DNA of 64,000 bases from Sulfitobacter sp. DFL-14. GTDB lineage: Bacteria; Pseudomonadota; Alphaproteobacteria; Rhodobacterales; Rhodobacteraceae. The notes beneath the pieces were generated by a model that was not told where the DNA came from, searched no databases, and was given only the letters and a program-made list of their open reading frames with translations. Below, in pieces: positions 35,057 to 44,590 of this stretch (position 1 is its first letter; each line of letters opens with the position of its first letter). The stretch is from positions 802,754 to 866,753 of the forward strand of contig NZ_QBFD01000015.1 in assembly GCF_003335585.1 (NCBI RefSeq), in the 5' to 3' direction. The translations under genes and the position numbers were made by a program.

Positions 35057-38000
35057 ATGCACGTCGTCTTTCGCGAAAGCCACGGGCTGGAGGACAGCGA
35101 AACCCCGTTTGATCCGGGCCAGACGCCTGCGGATCTGGTGGTGCTTTCGTTCTCCGACAGTGATCTCGGCGCTTTCGCGGCGGGCTGGCACCGGGGTGGC
35201 GGGCCTGAAGGCAAGCTGCCCACGCTGCGGCTCTGCAACCTTGTGGCGCTGCGGCACCCGGCGTCGGTGGACAATTACGTCGAACAGACGCTGACCGGGG
35301 CGAGGGGCATCCTGATCCGGCTGATCGGGGGCGAGAACTACTGGCCCTATGGCATCATGCAGGTGCAAGATTTCGCCCGGCGCAACGACATCGCGCTGGC
35401 GGTGTTGCCCGCGGACGGGCGCGAGGACCCGGCGCTGGACAGCTATTCGACGCTGCCGGTGTCGACCCTGCGGCGGTTGTCGCATCTCTGTGACGCGGGG
35501 GGGGCCGTGGCGGCGCAGGCGGCGCTGGCGCAGCTCGCGCTGGCCGCCGGGTTCTACGCAGGCCCTGTGCCGGGCAGCAAGACGGTGCCGGACTGCGGGA
35601 TCTATGATCCGGAACAGGGCGTCATCCCCTTTGCCGATGTCACCGGCGACGTGGTCGCTGTCACCTTCTACCGCAGCTACCTGACTGCAGCCGATACCGC
35701 GCCGGTGGATGCGCTGATCATGGCGCTGCGCGACCGGGGGTTCACGGCTGTGGGTCTTTTTGTGCCCTCGCTAAAGGCCGAGGCCGGGCGCGCCTTTCTG
35801 GATCAGACGCTGGCGCGGCTGGGCCCATGTGCCATCGTCAACGCCACGGCTTTCTCCGGACGGGGGGAGGATGGCACAACGCCGCTGGATGGCCCCGGCT
35901 GCCCGGTGTTTCAGGTTGCGCTGTCGACGGCCCGTCAGAAGGAATGGGCCGAGGCCGAGCGGGGGCTGTCGCCTGCGGACCTTGCCATGCATGTGGTGCT
36001 GCCAGAGGTCGACGGGCGCATCTTTGTCGGCGTTGTCAGCTTCAAGGCGCCGGAAAAGAAGGACCCGCACCTGCAATTCTCGCGCTTTGCCCACCGGGCA
36101 AATGCCGAACGGATCCATGCGGTGGTGGACCGGGTGGCGGGCTGGCACCGGCTGGCGCGGAAACCGGCAAGGGACCGCAAGTTGGCGCTGGTCTTGTCCA
36201 CCTATCCGGGCCGTGAAGATCAGATCGCTCATGCGGTCGGGCTGGACGCCCTGGCCTCGACCGAGGATATGCTGCTGACCCTGGCCGATGCGGGCTATGG
36301 CGTGGAACCTGCCATCGGCTTTGGCAAGTCATTGAACCAGAACACGATTTCCTGGCCTGTCGATGGTGACATGTCATATTTGACATGTCTTCCCGACACT
36401 CTCTTGAAGGATCTGAACACCGCATGGGGGCCGGTGGAAGATGACCCGCTTTACCGGGACGGGGCGTTTCATTTTCCCGCGCAGCGCTGCGGAAACGCGC
36501 TGGTCGCGCTGCAGCCTGAGCGGGGCAACATTGCGGCCCGCGATACGGATTATCACGATCTCGCCCGCATCCCGCGCCACTCCTACGTGGCCTTCTACCT
36601 CTGGCTGCGCGCCCAGGGCATCGATGCGCTGGTGCATATCGGCGCCCATGGCACGCTGGAATGGCTGCCGGGCAAGGCAGTGGCCCTGTCGGGGGACTGC
36701 TGGCCGGAAGTCCTGACCGGACCGATGCCGGTGATCTACCCGTTCATTGTCAATGATCCCGGCGAGGCTGCGCAAGCCAAGCGGCGCATCGGGGCAGTGA
36801 CTCTCGGCCACCTGCCGCCGCCGATGAAAGAAAGCGAAACGCCGCAGGCGTTGTTGCAGCTTGAGCGTCTGCTGGATGAATATTCCACCGCCGATGGGCT
36901 GGACCCGGCGCGCCGCGACCGGCTGATCGACACCATCCGTTCAGAAGCGCGGGCCGCAGGGGTGGAGGATGATCTGGGCATGGACGATGCCACCAGCGCG
37001 GCGGAGGCCATCACCCGGATCGACCGCTTCGTCTGTGACATCAAGGAAAGCCAATATGGTGACGGGCTGCACATCTTTGGTGCCGGTGACGGCGAAAACG
37101 CAGGGCTGCTGGCCGCGCTTGACGGGCGGCGGGTCGCGGCCGGGCCCTCCGGTTCGCCCTATCGGGGGCGGTCCGATGTTTTGCCCACGGGGCGCAACCT
37201 CTACGCTGTGGACCCGCGCAGCGTGCCGACGCGCGCGGCCTACGCGCAAGGCGTCAAGCTGGCCGAAGAACTGATCCGCCGCCATCTGCAGGACCAGGGC
37301 GATTATCCGCGCGGTCTGGTTGTGGACCTCTGGGGCTCCGCCACCATGCGCACCGCCGGAGAAGAGCTTGCCATGGCGATGCATCTGGCCGGGCTGGCCC
37401 CGAAGTGGGACGAAGGGTCAGAGCGGGTATCGGGTTTCGAGGTGCTGCCGCTGACCCTGCTGAACCGACCCCGCATTGATGTGACCCTGCGCGTCTCGGG
37501 CCTGTTCCGGGATGTGTTTCCGGGCCTGTCGCAGCTGTTCGAGGCCGGCGCCGCCGCCCTGGCCGAGCGTGAAGAAGCGCCCGACATGAACCCCTATCTG
37601 ACCCGCACGCCGCGTGTCTTTGGCCCCAAGCCGGGGCTGTATGGCATGAACATGGAAGCCGCGATGCTGGATTATTCCGACGAGGGGCGCGCGGCTGCGG
37701 GGGAAGCCTGGCTGAAAGCCTCCGAATGGTCCATCGACGCAAAGGGCGTGTCGCATCAGGACCGGGCTGCGCTGGAGGCGCGGTTGCAGGGCGCCGACGG
37801 TTTCGCCCATGTGCAAGACCTCAACGAAAGCGATCTGCTGCTGGCGTCGGATTATGCCAGCCACGAGGGTGGATTTGCCGCCGCCATGGCGCATCTGGGG
37901 GCGGTGCAGCCTGCGATGTACCATGTTGACAGCACCGTCATCGGCGCTCCCCGCGCGCGCACCATGGCCGAGGAGATTGCCCGCGTGGTGCGTGCCCGTG

Positions 38001-38299
38001 CCGCGAATCCGGACTGGGCCAGCGGCATGATGCGCCATGGTTTCAGGGGCGCGGCAGAGGTCACCGCAACGCTGGACAATCTGGCCGCCTTCGCGCATCT
38101 CACGCGGGCCGTGCCTGCGCATCTTTTCGACCTATATTTCGATGCGACGATGGGCCGGGAGGATTTGATGGAGTTTATGGAACGCGAAAACCCCAAGGCA
38201 TTGGCAGAAATGCGCGCCCGTTTTGTGGCGCTGCGCGATGCGGGCCTGTGGGTCACACGGCGCAATTCGATTTCTGCCCAGATGGACGCAGCCGAATGA
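35057..38299 (+). CDS. cobN: Cobaltochelatase subunit CobN
   Basis: Large subunit of the aerobic cobaltochelatase (CobN-CobS-CobT) that inserts Co(II) into hydrogenobyrinate a,c-diamide. It is 1080 residues, about 190 fewer than Pseudomonas CobN. The Mg-chelatase-H-like motifs IHIGAHGTLEWLPGKAVALS (in part), DLWGSATMRTAGEEL and NESDLLLASDYASHEGGF are present. The ATG at 35057 lies 4 bp after cobW, and its stop overlaps cobG. CobS and CobT are not in the window. Confidence 0.95.
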   Translation: MHVVFRESHGLEDSETPFDPGQTPADLVVLSFSDSDLGAFAAGWHRGGGPEGKLPTLRLCNLVALRHPASVDNYVEQTLTGARGILIRLIGGENYWPYGIMQVQDFARRNDIALAVLPADGREDPALDSYSTLPVSTLRRLSHLCDAGGAVAAQAALAQLALAAGFYAGPVPGSKTVPDCGIYDPEQGVIPFADVTGDVVAVTFYRSYLTAADTAPVDALIMALRDRGFTAVGLFVPSLKAEAGRAFLDQTLARLGPCAIVNATAFSGRGEDGTTPLDGPGCPVFQVALSTARQKEWAEAERGLSPADLAMHVVLPEVDGRIFVGVVSFKAPEKKDPHLQFSRFAHRANAERIHAVVDRVAGWHRLARKPARDRKLALVLSTYPGREDQIAHAVGLDALASTEDMLLTLADAGYGVEPAIGFGKSLNQNTISWPVDGDMSYLTCLPDTLLKDLNTAWGPVEDDPLYRDGAFHFPAQRCGNALVALQPERGNIAARDTDYHDLARIPRHSYVAFYLWLRAQGIDALVHIGAHGTLEWLPGKAVALSGDCWPEVLTGPMPVIYPFIVNDPGEAAQAKRRIGAVTLGHLPPPMKESETPQALLQLERLLDEYSTADGLDPARRDRLIDTIRSEARAAGVEDDLGMDDATSAAEAITRIDRFVCDIKESQYGDGLHIFGAGDGENAGLLAALDGRRVAAGPSGSPYRGRSDVLPTGRNLYAVDPRSVPTRAAYAQGVKLAEELIRRHLQDQGDYPRGLVVDLWGSATMRTAGEELAMAMHLAGLAPKWDEGSERVSGFEVLPLTLLNRPRIDVTLRVSGLFRDVFPGLSQLFEAGAAALAEREEAPDMNPYLTRTPRVFGPKPGLYGMNMEAAMLDYSDEGRAAAGEAWLKASEWSIDAKGVSHQDRAALEARLQGADGFAHVQDLNESDLLLASDYASHEGGFAAAMAHLGAVQPAMYHVDSTVIGAPRARTMAEEIARVVRARAANPDWASGMMRHGFRGAAEVTATLDNLAAFAHLTRAVPAHLFDLYFDATMGREDLMEFMERENPKALAEMRARFVALRDAGLWVTRRNSISAQMDAAE

Positions 38300-39423
38300 C
38301 CGCGCCTGTGGTCAAGGGGTATTGCCCCGGTGCGCTGCGCCCGATGATGTCGGGCGACGGGCTGGTGGTGCGGGTGCGTCCTTTCAACGGACGTCTGCGC
38401 CGGGCACAGGCCGATGGCATCGCGACGCTGGCCGCCGCCCATGGCAACGGGCTGATCGACCTGTCGAGCCGGGGCAACCTGCAGATCAGGGGTGTGCGGG
38501 AGGACAGCCTTGCGGCGCTGATCGCCGGCCTGGCGGCGATGTCGCTGGTGGATGCGGATGCCGAGATCGAAAGCCGGCGCAATGTGCTGGTCACCCCTTT
38601 CTGGCAGACGGGTGAGGAAACAGAAGGCTTTGCCGCCGCGCTGACCGAGGCGCTGGCGCAGCCGGATGCGCCGCGGATTCCGGGCAAGTTCGGCTTTGCC
38701 GTGGATACGGGCCGCGCGCCGGTGTTGCAGACCGCTTCGGCAGATATCCGGCTGGAACGGGACGCGGGCGGTGGTCTGATCCTTGTTGCGGACGGGTTCG
38801 ACAAGGGCAAGCCCGTCGCTTCCGGGACGGTCGTGGCTGAGGCCATGGCGCTGGCGCGGTGGTTCGTCGAGATGCGGGACGAGCACAGCCGCATGGCTGC
38901 GCTGCTGGCCGCTGGTGTCGCGCTGCCCGGCGGGTTCATCGTGCCGCGTCAGCGTCAGGATTACCTGCCGCGGCCAGGCTATACTCCGCTGGGGGCGATG
39001 GTTGGCCTTGCCTTTGGCCAGCTGGAGGTCAAGACATTGGCAAGTCTTGCCAAGCAGGGGGGCCTGAGAATGACCCCCTGGCGGATGCTGCTGGTGGAAA
39101 GCGCGCGCAAGCTGCCAAAGGTGCGCGGTGTGATCACCGACCCCGATGATCCGCTGCTGCGTGTGGTCGCCTGCACCGGCGCGCCGCGTTGTGCGCAGGG
39201 GTTGGCAAAGACCCGCTCCGTCGCGCGCAGCCTTGCGCCCCATGTCCCCCCCGACAGCCTGCTGCATATGTCGGGCTGTGCCAAGGGGTGCGCCCACGCC
39301 CGGCCTGCGCCGCTGACGGTGACGGCCACCAGGGATGGTTTCGACCTGATCCGCCAGGGACGCGCCGGCGATGCGCCGGAGGCAACCTCCCTCACTCCCG
39401 AAGACATTATCAAGGCGATCTGA
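38296..39423 (+). CDS. cobG: Precorrin-3B synthase CobG
   Basis: Monooxygenase that makes precorrin-3B with O2, the step that marks the aerobic pathway. The 375-residue protein has the sulfite/nitrite-reductase-like fold with GLIDLSSRGNLQIRGV and the [4Fe-4S]/siroheme-type cysteine pattern CTGAPRCAQG and SGCAKGCAH. ATG 38296 overlaps the cobN stop. It is shorter than the Pseudomonas enzyme (459) but has the Cys motifs. Confidence 0.93.
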   Translation: MTAPVVKGYCPGALRPMMSGDGLVVRVRPFNGRLRRAQADGIATLAAAHGNGLIDLSSRGNLQIRGVREDSLAALIAGLAAMSLVDADAEIESRRNVLVTPFWQTGEETEGFAAALTEALAQPDAPRIPGKFGFAVDTGRAPVLQTASADIRLERDAGGGLILVADGFDKGKPVASGTVVAEAMALARWFVEMRDEHSRMAALLAAGVALPGGFIVPRQRQDYLPRPGYTPLGAMVGLAFGQLEVKTLASLAKQGGLRMTPWRMLLVESARKLPKVRGVITDPDDPLLRVVACTGAPRCAQGLAKTRSVARSLAPHVPPDSLLHMSGCAKGCAHARPAPLTVTATRDGFDLIRQGRAGDAPEATSLTPEDIIKAI

Positions 39424-40053
39424 ATGCCCCACAGCTACATCACCGATGGCGCGGAGATTTACCGCCAGTCCTTTGCCACGATCCGGTCGGAGGCGGCGCT
39501 GTCGCGTTTCACGCCCGAGGAAGAGATCGTCGCGGTGCGCATGATCCATGCCGCCGGGATGGTCGGGCTGGAAGAACATGTCCGCTTTTCCCCCGGTATG
39601 GCGATTGCCGCCCGCGCGGCGCTGGAGGATGGCGCGCCGATCCTCTGCGACGCCTATATGGTCAGCGAGGGGATCACCCGCAAACGTCTGCCGCGCGAGA
39701 ACGAGGTGATCTGCACCCTGCGCGATCCGCGTGTGCCGGAAATGGCCGCCGCGATGGCCAACACCCGCTCTGCCGCGGCGCTCGAACTCTGGCGGCCGCA
39801 TCTGGCCGGGGCGCTGGTGGCCATCGGCAATGCGCCCACGGCGCTGTTTCACCTGCTGAACATGCTTGAAGATCCCGCTTGCCCGCGGCCGGCTGCGATC
39901 ATCGGATGCCCTGTCGGCTTTATCGGTGCGGCGGAAAGCAAGGATGCCCTGATGGCCGACCTGCCGGTGCCGTCGATGATCGTACAGGGGCGGCTGGGCG
40001 GCTCGGCGATTACCGTCGCGGCGGTGAATGCGCTCGCCAGCAGGGTGGAATAG
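39424..40053 (+). CDS. cobH: Precorrin-8X methylmutase CobH
   Basis: Shifts the C11 methyl group to C12 to give hydrogenobyrinate. The length is 209 residues (210 in the reference). The substrate-binding His is in MIHAAGMVGL, and CDAYMVSEGITRKRLP and IGCPVGFIGAAESK are conserved family blocks. It follows cobG directly without a gap and precedes cobI by 2 bp. Confidence 0.96.
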   Translation: MPHSYITDGAEIYRQSFATIRSEAALSRFTPEEEIVAVRMIHAAGMVGLEEHVRFSPGMAIAARAALEDGAPILCDAYMVSEGITRKRLPRENEVICTLRDPRVPEMAAAMANTRSAAALELWRPHLAGALVAIGNAPTALFHLLNMLEDPACPRPAAIIGCPVGFIGAAESKDALMADLPVPSMIVQGRLGGSAITVAAVNALASRVE

Positions 40054-40055
40054 GC

Positions 40056-40793
40056 ATGGGCAGGATCATCTGCGCGGGCCTCGGCCCCGGCGACCCCGAA
40101 TTGATGAGCGTGAAGTCGGATCGGGTGATCCGGGGCGCCCACCATGTCGCCTATTTCCGCAAGAAGGGCCGCGCCGGACAGGCCCGGACCATCGTGCGCG
40201 AGATGCTGCGCGATGATGTGGTCGAATATCCGATGGAATATCCCGTCACCACCGAGCTGCGCTTTGACAGTGCGGAATATCGCGACCTGATGGTGGATTT
40301 CTACGCCGAATGGGCCGACCGACTGGCCGATCTGGCGCGCGATCACGAGGTGGTCGTGCTCTGTGAAGGCGATCCATTCTTCTACGGCTCCTTCATGCAT
40401 CTGCACACGCGGCTTCAGGGCCGGGCGGAGGTCGAGGTGCTGCCGGCGATCCCTGGCATGGTGGGCTGCTGGAACGCGCTGGACATGCCCTTTACCTGGG
40501 GTGACGACGTGATGTCCGTCCTGATGGGCACGCTGCCGGATGCCGACCTGACGGCGCATATGGAGCGCGCGGATGCGCTGGTGATCATGAAAACCGGGCG
40601 CAACATGCCGCGGGTGCGCGCGGCTCTTGTCGCCACCGGACGGCTTGAGGATGCCTGGCTGGTGGAAAAAGGGACCATGGCGGGTCAGCGCGTTGTACGG
40701 CTGGCTGATGTGGGTGACGATGATTGCCCCTATTTCGCGATTGTGCTGGTGCATGGGCAGGGCCGCAGGCCGGAAGCCGAGGTGCCGACATGA
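40056..40793 (+). CDS. cobI: Precorrin-2 C20-methyltransferase CobI
   Basis: SAM-dependent methylase acting on precorrin-2 to give precorrin-3A. It has 245 residues, the same as the reference, with the N-terminal GLGPGDPELMSVKS motif of the tetrapyrrole methylase family and a LCEGDPFFYGSFMHL region. The start ATG 40056 lies just after cobH, and its stop overlaps cobJ (ATGA). Confidence 0.95.
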   Translation: MGRIICAGLGPGDPELMSVKSDRVIRGAHHVAYFRKKGRAGQARTIVREMLRDDVVEYPMEYPVTTELRFDSAEYRDLMVDFYAEWADRLADLARDHEVVVLCEGDPFFYGSFMHLHTRLQGRAEVEVLPAIPGMVGCWNALDMPFTWGDDVMSVLMGTLPDADLTAHMERADALVIMKTGRNMPRVRAALVATGRLEDAWLVEKGTMAGQRVVRLADVGDDDCPYFAIVLVHGQGRRPEAEVPT

Positions 40794-41524
40794 CGGGATG
40801 GGTTGCCATCGCGGGCCTTGGGCCGGGCCGGGACGATCTGGTCACACCGGAAGTGACGGCGATGCTGGCCGAGGCAACAGATGTGATCGGTTATATACCT
40901 TACGTGAATCGCGTGGCGCCCCGTGACGGGTTGACCCTGCATCCAACCGACAACCGGGTCGAGATTGACCGCGCCACCCATGCCCTGACGCTTGCCGCCG
41001 AGGGCCACCGCGTGGCAGTGGTGTCGGGCGGTGATCCGGGGGTTTTTGCCATGGCCTCTGCCGTCTTCGAGGCGCTGGAAGGCAAGCCTCAGTTCGCGGA
41101 TGCCGACATTCGTGTGCTGCCCGGCATCACCGCGATGCTTGCCGCCGCTGCCCGCGCGGGTGCGCCCCTGGGGCATGACTTCTGTGCGATCAACCTCAGC
41201 GACAACCTCAAGCCCTGGTCGGTGATCGAACGCCGCCTTAGGCTGGCCGCGCAGGCCGATTTTGCCATGGCCTTCTACAATCCGCGTTCCAGGTCGCGAC
41301 CCCACCAGTTCGGCGATGCCCTGGCAATCCTGCGTGAGGAATGCGCACCGCAACGGCTGGTGACCTTTGCCCGCGCGATCAGCCGTCCGGACGAGGCGCT
41401 GAACACCGTTACCCTGGCCGAGGCGACGGCAGAGATGGCCGATATGCAGACCGTGGTGCTGCTGGGCAATTCGCAGACGCGGGTTGTCGGGCGCTATGTC
41501 TATACGCCGCGTTCGGCCACATGA
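40790..41524 (+). CDS. cobJ: Precorrin-3B C17-methyltransferase CobJ
   Basis: Ring-contracting methylase that converts precorrin-3B to precorrin-4. The protein is 244 residues. The sequence GLGPGRDDLVTPEVTAML, then DVIGYIPYVNRV and VSGGDPGVFAMASAVFEAL, identifies CobJ/CbiH. It is coupled to cobI. The last 25 bp overlap convergently with the 3' end of cobK. Confidence 0.95.
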   Translation: MTGWVAIAGLGPGRDDLVTPEVTAMLAEATDVIGYIPYVNRVAPRDGLTLHPTDNRVEIDRATHALTLAAEGHRVAVVSGGDPGVFAMASAVFEALEGKPQFADADIRVLPGITAMLAAAARAGAPLGHDFCAINLSDNLKPWSVIERRLRLAAQADFAMAFYNPRSRSRPHQFGDALAILREECAPQRLVTFARAISRPDEALNTVTLAEATAEMADMQTVVLLGNSQTRVVGRYVYTPRSAT

Positions 41525-42246
41525 GCCAGCCAGGACATCACCTGCGCCACGTCATGCGCGATGGTGTTGCCGGGCAGGGCGGGCCTCTGGGCCATGATCA
41601 CGGGCAGGCCCAGGGCGCGGGCCGCGTCAAGCTTGGCGCGCGCGCCGCTGCCGCCGGCATTCTTGCAGACCACATGGGTGATCGCGTGGTCGCGCAGCAG
41701 TGCGGTGTCTGTCGCCAGCGCAAAGGGGCCACGCGCCAGGATCACGGCGGTATCCGGCAGCGGCAGCGGGGCCTTGGGCGCGTCGACAAGGCGCAGCAGG
41801 TAATGGTGCTGCGGCCAGGCCGCAAAAAGGCCGATCTGCTGCTTGCCAATCGCCAGAAACACGCGGGACGGTCGGTGCGGCAGGGCGGCGGGCAGGTCTT
41901 CGACTGTCGCGACCTGCTGCCAGTCATCGCCCGGCCCGGCCTGCCAGGGCGGACGTTCCAGCCGGATCAGCGGTGTCTGCGTCGCGGTGCAGGCGGCATG
42001 GGCATTGCGGCTCATTCCCGCGGCAAAGGGATGGGTGGCGTCGATCACATGGGTGATGCCCTTGTCACGCAGGTATCGCGTCAGCCCCGGCACACCACCG
42101 AAACCGCCCGTGCGCTGCGGCAGCGGTTGCGCGGCCGGGGATTGCGTGCGTCCGGCATAGGAGAACGTGGCGTTCATCCCGGCCTCGGCCAGTTGTCTGG
42201 CCATCTGGCTGGCCTCGGTTGTGCCGCCCAGCAAAAGGATGTGCAT
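41500..42246 (-). CDS. cobK: Precorrin-6A reductase CobK
   Basis: NADPH-dependent reductase of precorrin-6A, 248 residues (reference 261). The N-terminus LLLGGTTEASQMARQLAEAG and the central DATHPFAAGMSRNA are diagnostic. The C-terminus has CKNAGGSGARAKLDAA. It is the only cob gene on the minus strand. Its start overlaps the cobL start region head to head and its end overlaps cobJ, an arrangement known from other Rhodobacterales and Pseudomonas cob clusters. Confidence 0.95.
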   Translation of the reverse strand: MHILLLGGTTEASQMARQLAEAGMNATFSYAGRTQSPAAQPLPQRTGGFGGVPGLTRYLRDKGITHVIDATHPFAAGMSRNAHAACTATQTPLIRLERPPWQAGPGDDWQQVATVEDLPAALPHRPSRVFLAIGKQQIGLFAAWPQHHYLLRLVDAPKAPLPLPDTAVILARGPFALATDTALLRDHAITHVVCKNAGGSGARAKLDAARALGLPVIMAQRPALPGNTIAHDVAQVMSWLAHVAERGV

Positions 42247-42247
42247 G

Positions 42248-43429
42248 ATGGGTGACCCGTGGCTCAGCATCGTTGGAATGCCGCACGATAGCGCAGCGCA
42301 GCTGCCACCCGCAAGTCGGGCTGCGATCGACGCCGCCGAGGTGATCTTTGGCGGGCCCCGGCACCTTGATCTGGTAAACGCAGGAGACAGGGGAGCGCCC
42401 TGGCCGGTGCCGTTTTCGGTCGAGCCGGTACTGGCGGCCAAGGGGCGGCGGGTTGTCGTGCTGGCCTCTGGCGATCCGTTCTGGTTCGGGGCGGGCGGCA
42501 GTCTGTCGGCGCATCTGGACCCCGGCGAATGGTGCGTGCTGCCCGCGCCCTCGACGTTTTCATGGGTAGCAGGCGCGCTGGGCTGGCGGTTGGAGGATGT
42601 GACCTGCCACGGCCTTCATGCCGCGCCGCTTGCGCAATTGCGTGCGGTGCTGGCACCCGAGGCGCGGTTCATCTGCCTGTTGCGTGACGGTACGGCTCCT
42701 GCCGAACTGGCGCAATGGCTGACCCATGAAGGCGCGGGACAGGCCCGGATCTATGTCTGTGAACGCATGGGCGGCGCCGATCAGCGGGTACGGGAAACCA
42801 CGGCGCAGGCCTATGACCTGGCCGATGTTGCGGCCCCTGTGGCTGTCGCAGTGGCGCTGCCTGCCGGGGTGGGCCTGCCCCGCAGTTCCGGCCTGCCGGA
42901 TGATCTTTTTGCCCATGACGGCCAGATCACCAAGCGGCCCGTGCGGGCCCTGACCCTGTCCGCACTGGCCCCGCGTCCGGGAGAGGTTCTGTGGGACATC
43001 GGCGCCGGGTCCGGCTCCATCTCGGTCGAATGGTGCCTGGCGGGGGGGCTGGCGGTTGCCTTCGAACAGCATGCGGCGCGGGCTGACAATATCATCCGCA
43101 ACGCCGGGCAGTTCGGGCTTTCCCATCGCCTGACGGTGCATCACGGGGATGCGCGCGCACTGATCGCGGACCGCCCGGCGCCGGATGCGGTGTTCGTAGG
43201 GGGCGGCGGCAGTGACGCATTGTTCGGGGCGCTGCTCGACACTTTGCCCAGGGGCACGCGACTGGTCGCAAATGGGGTCACGCTGGAGACCGAGGCGCGG
43301 CTCGCCCGTCTGCATGGCGAAAGGGGCGGCAGTCTGCTGCGGATCGAACTGGCGGAGGCGGCACCGCTGGGCCGTCTGCGCGGCTGGCAGGCCGCGCGCC
43401 CGGTGGTGCAATGGAGCGTGGTCCTGTGA
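42248..43429 (+). CDS. cobL: Precorrin-6Y C5,15-methyltransferase CobL
   Basis: Two-domain enzyme: an N-terminal CbiE-like methylase that methylates C5 (about 1-190, with VVVLASGDPFWFGAGG) and a C-terminal CbiT-like domain that methylates C15 and decarboxylates (about 210-390, with LWDIGAGSGSISVEWCLAGG). It is 393 residues. ATG 42248 and the adjacent ATG 42245 are equivalent; AAAAGG lies just upstream. The start region overlaps the divergent cobK start by a few bases. Confidence 0.94.
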   Translation: MGDPWLSIVGMPHDSAAQLPPASRAAIDAAEVIFGGPRHLDLVNAGDRGAPWPVPFSVEPVLAAKGRRVVVLASGDPFWFGAGGSLSAHLDPGEWCVLPAPSTFSWVAGALGWRLEDVTCHGLHAAPLAQLRAVLAPEARFICLLRDGTAPAELAQWLTHEGAGQARIYVCERMGGADQRVRETTAQAYDLADVAAPVAVAVALPAGVGLPRSSGLPDDLFAHDGQITKRPVRALTLSALAPRPGEVLWDIGAGSGSISVEWCLAGGLAVAFEQHAARADNIIRNAGQFGLSHRLTVHHGDARALIADRPAPDAVFVGGGGSDALFGALLDTLPRGTRLVANGVTLETEARLARLHGERGGSLLRIELAEAAPLGRLRGWQAARPVVQWSVVL

Positions 43430-43794
43430 GGGTTGTCGGCATAGGGTTTCGCGCGGCGGCCGATCTGGCCAGCCTTCAGGATGCGTTGCAGCAGGTTCTG
43501 GATGCGGCGGGGGGCGGCGGCATCGACGCGGTGGTGACCGAAGCCGCCAAGGCGCGGGAGAAAGTGTTTCGCGAGTTCGCGCAGGTGCTGGGCCTGCCCG
43601 GTCTGGGCATTACGGCGCAGGACCTGGGCCAGATGATCACCCCGACGCAATCGGAGCGGATTCAGGACCGGTTCGGCACCGGATCGCTGGCAGAGGCCGC
43701 GGCGCTGGCCGCAGCAGGGCCAGAGGCGCGGCTGGTTGCGCAACGGGTCGTGTCGGGCGATGGTATGGCCACGGCGGCCCTTGCTGAAAGTTGA
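43426..43794 (+). CDS. cobE: Cobalamin biosynthesis protein CobE
   Basis: A 122-residue protein equivalent to the C-terminal domain of CbiG (CobE family), with an N-terminal [19 protein letters not shown] and the middle [20 protein letters not shown]. It starts with GTG 43426 overlapping the cobL stop. CobE is required in the aerobic pathway around precorrin-4 or precorrin-5, but its reaction is not well defined. Confidence 0.85.
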   Translation: MRVVGIGFRAAADLASLQDALQQVLDAAGGGGIDAVVTEAAKAREKVFREFAQVLGLPGLGITAQDLGQMITPTQSERIQDRFGTGSLAEAAALAAAGPEARLVAQRVVSGDGMATAALAES

Positions 43795-43804
43795 GAAGGA
43801 AAAC

Positions 43805-44590
43805 ATGACAGTTCATTTCATCGGCGCAGGCCCTGGCGCGCCTGACCTGATCACATTGCGGGGGCGCGACCTGATCGCGGCCTGCCCCGTGTGCCTTTAT
43901 GCCGGGTCGCTGGTGCCCGAGGCCTTGCTGGCGCATTGCCCCGACGGGGCGAGGATCGTGAACACCGCACGGATGTCGCTGGACGAGATCGTCGCGGAAA
44001 TTGCCGCTGCCCATGCGGCGGGCCATGACGTCGCGCGGCTGCATTCCGGCGACCTGTCGGTCTGGTCCGCGATGGGCGAGCAGCTGCGCCGGTTGCGGGC
44101 GCTGGATATTCCCTATGACGTGACACCCGGCGTGCCGTCCTTTGCCGCCGCCGCTGCGGCGCTGAATGCGGAGCTGACCCTGCCGGGTGTCGTGCAATCG
44201 GTGGTGCTGACGCGCACTTCGGGCCGTGCGACCGCGATGCCGGAGGGCGAAACGCTGGAGAATTTTGCGCGCACCGGCGCGACGCTTGCAATCCACCTGT
44301 CGGTTCATGTGCTGGAAAAGGTGGTGGCTGACCTGACACCGCATTATGGCGCGGAATGTCCGGTGGCCGTGGTCTGGCGTGCAAGCTGGCCGGATCAGCG
44401 GGTGGTCAAGGCCACCCTTGCCACTTTGCAGACCGCCATCGGCGAAGAGATGGAGCGCACGGCGCTGATCCTCGTGGGCCATGCGATCGGGGCAGAGGAT
44501 TTCGGCGAGAGCAGGCTTTACGCCGGCGACTACGACCGCCGGTTCCGGCCTATTGGCACCGATCCGCGTTTTCCGGAGACGGCGGAATGA
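43805..44590 (+). CDS. cobM: Precorrin-4 C11-methyltransferase CobM
   Basis: SAM-dependent methylase converting precorrin-4 to precorrin-5. It is 261 residues, with the tetrapyrrole-methylase start [16 protein letters not shown] and the diagnostic [11 protein letters not shown] and [16 protein letters not shown] blocks. ATG 43805 has AGAAGGA ahead. The stop overlaps the cobB start. Confidence 0.96.
   Translation: MTVHFIGAGPGAPDLITLRGRDLIAACPVCLYAGSLVPEALLAHCPDGARIVNTARMSLDEIVAEIAAAHAAGHDVARLHSGDLSVWSAMGEQLRRLRALDIPYDVTPGVPSFAAAAAALNAELTLPGVVQSVVLTRTSGRATAMPEGETLENFARTGATLAIHLSVHVLEKVVADLTPHYGAECPVAVVWRASWPDQRVVKATLATLQTAIGEEMERTALILVGHAIGAEDFGESRLYAGDYDRRFRPIGTDPRFPETAE

Noticed and set aside
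37852-39852. A 666-codon minus-strand frame across cobN, cobG and cobH
   Set aside because: It is antisense to three well-supported genes and has a composition typical of shadow frames (Arg/His/Gly/Gln-rich).
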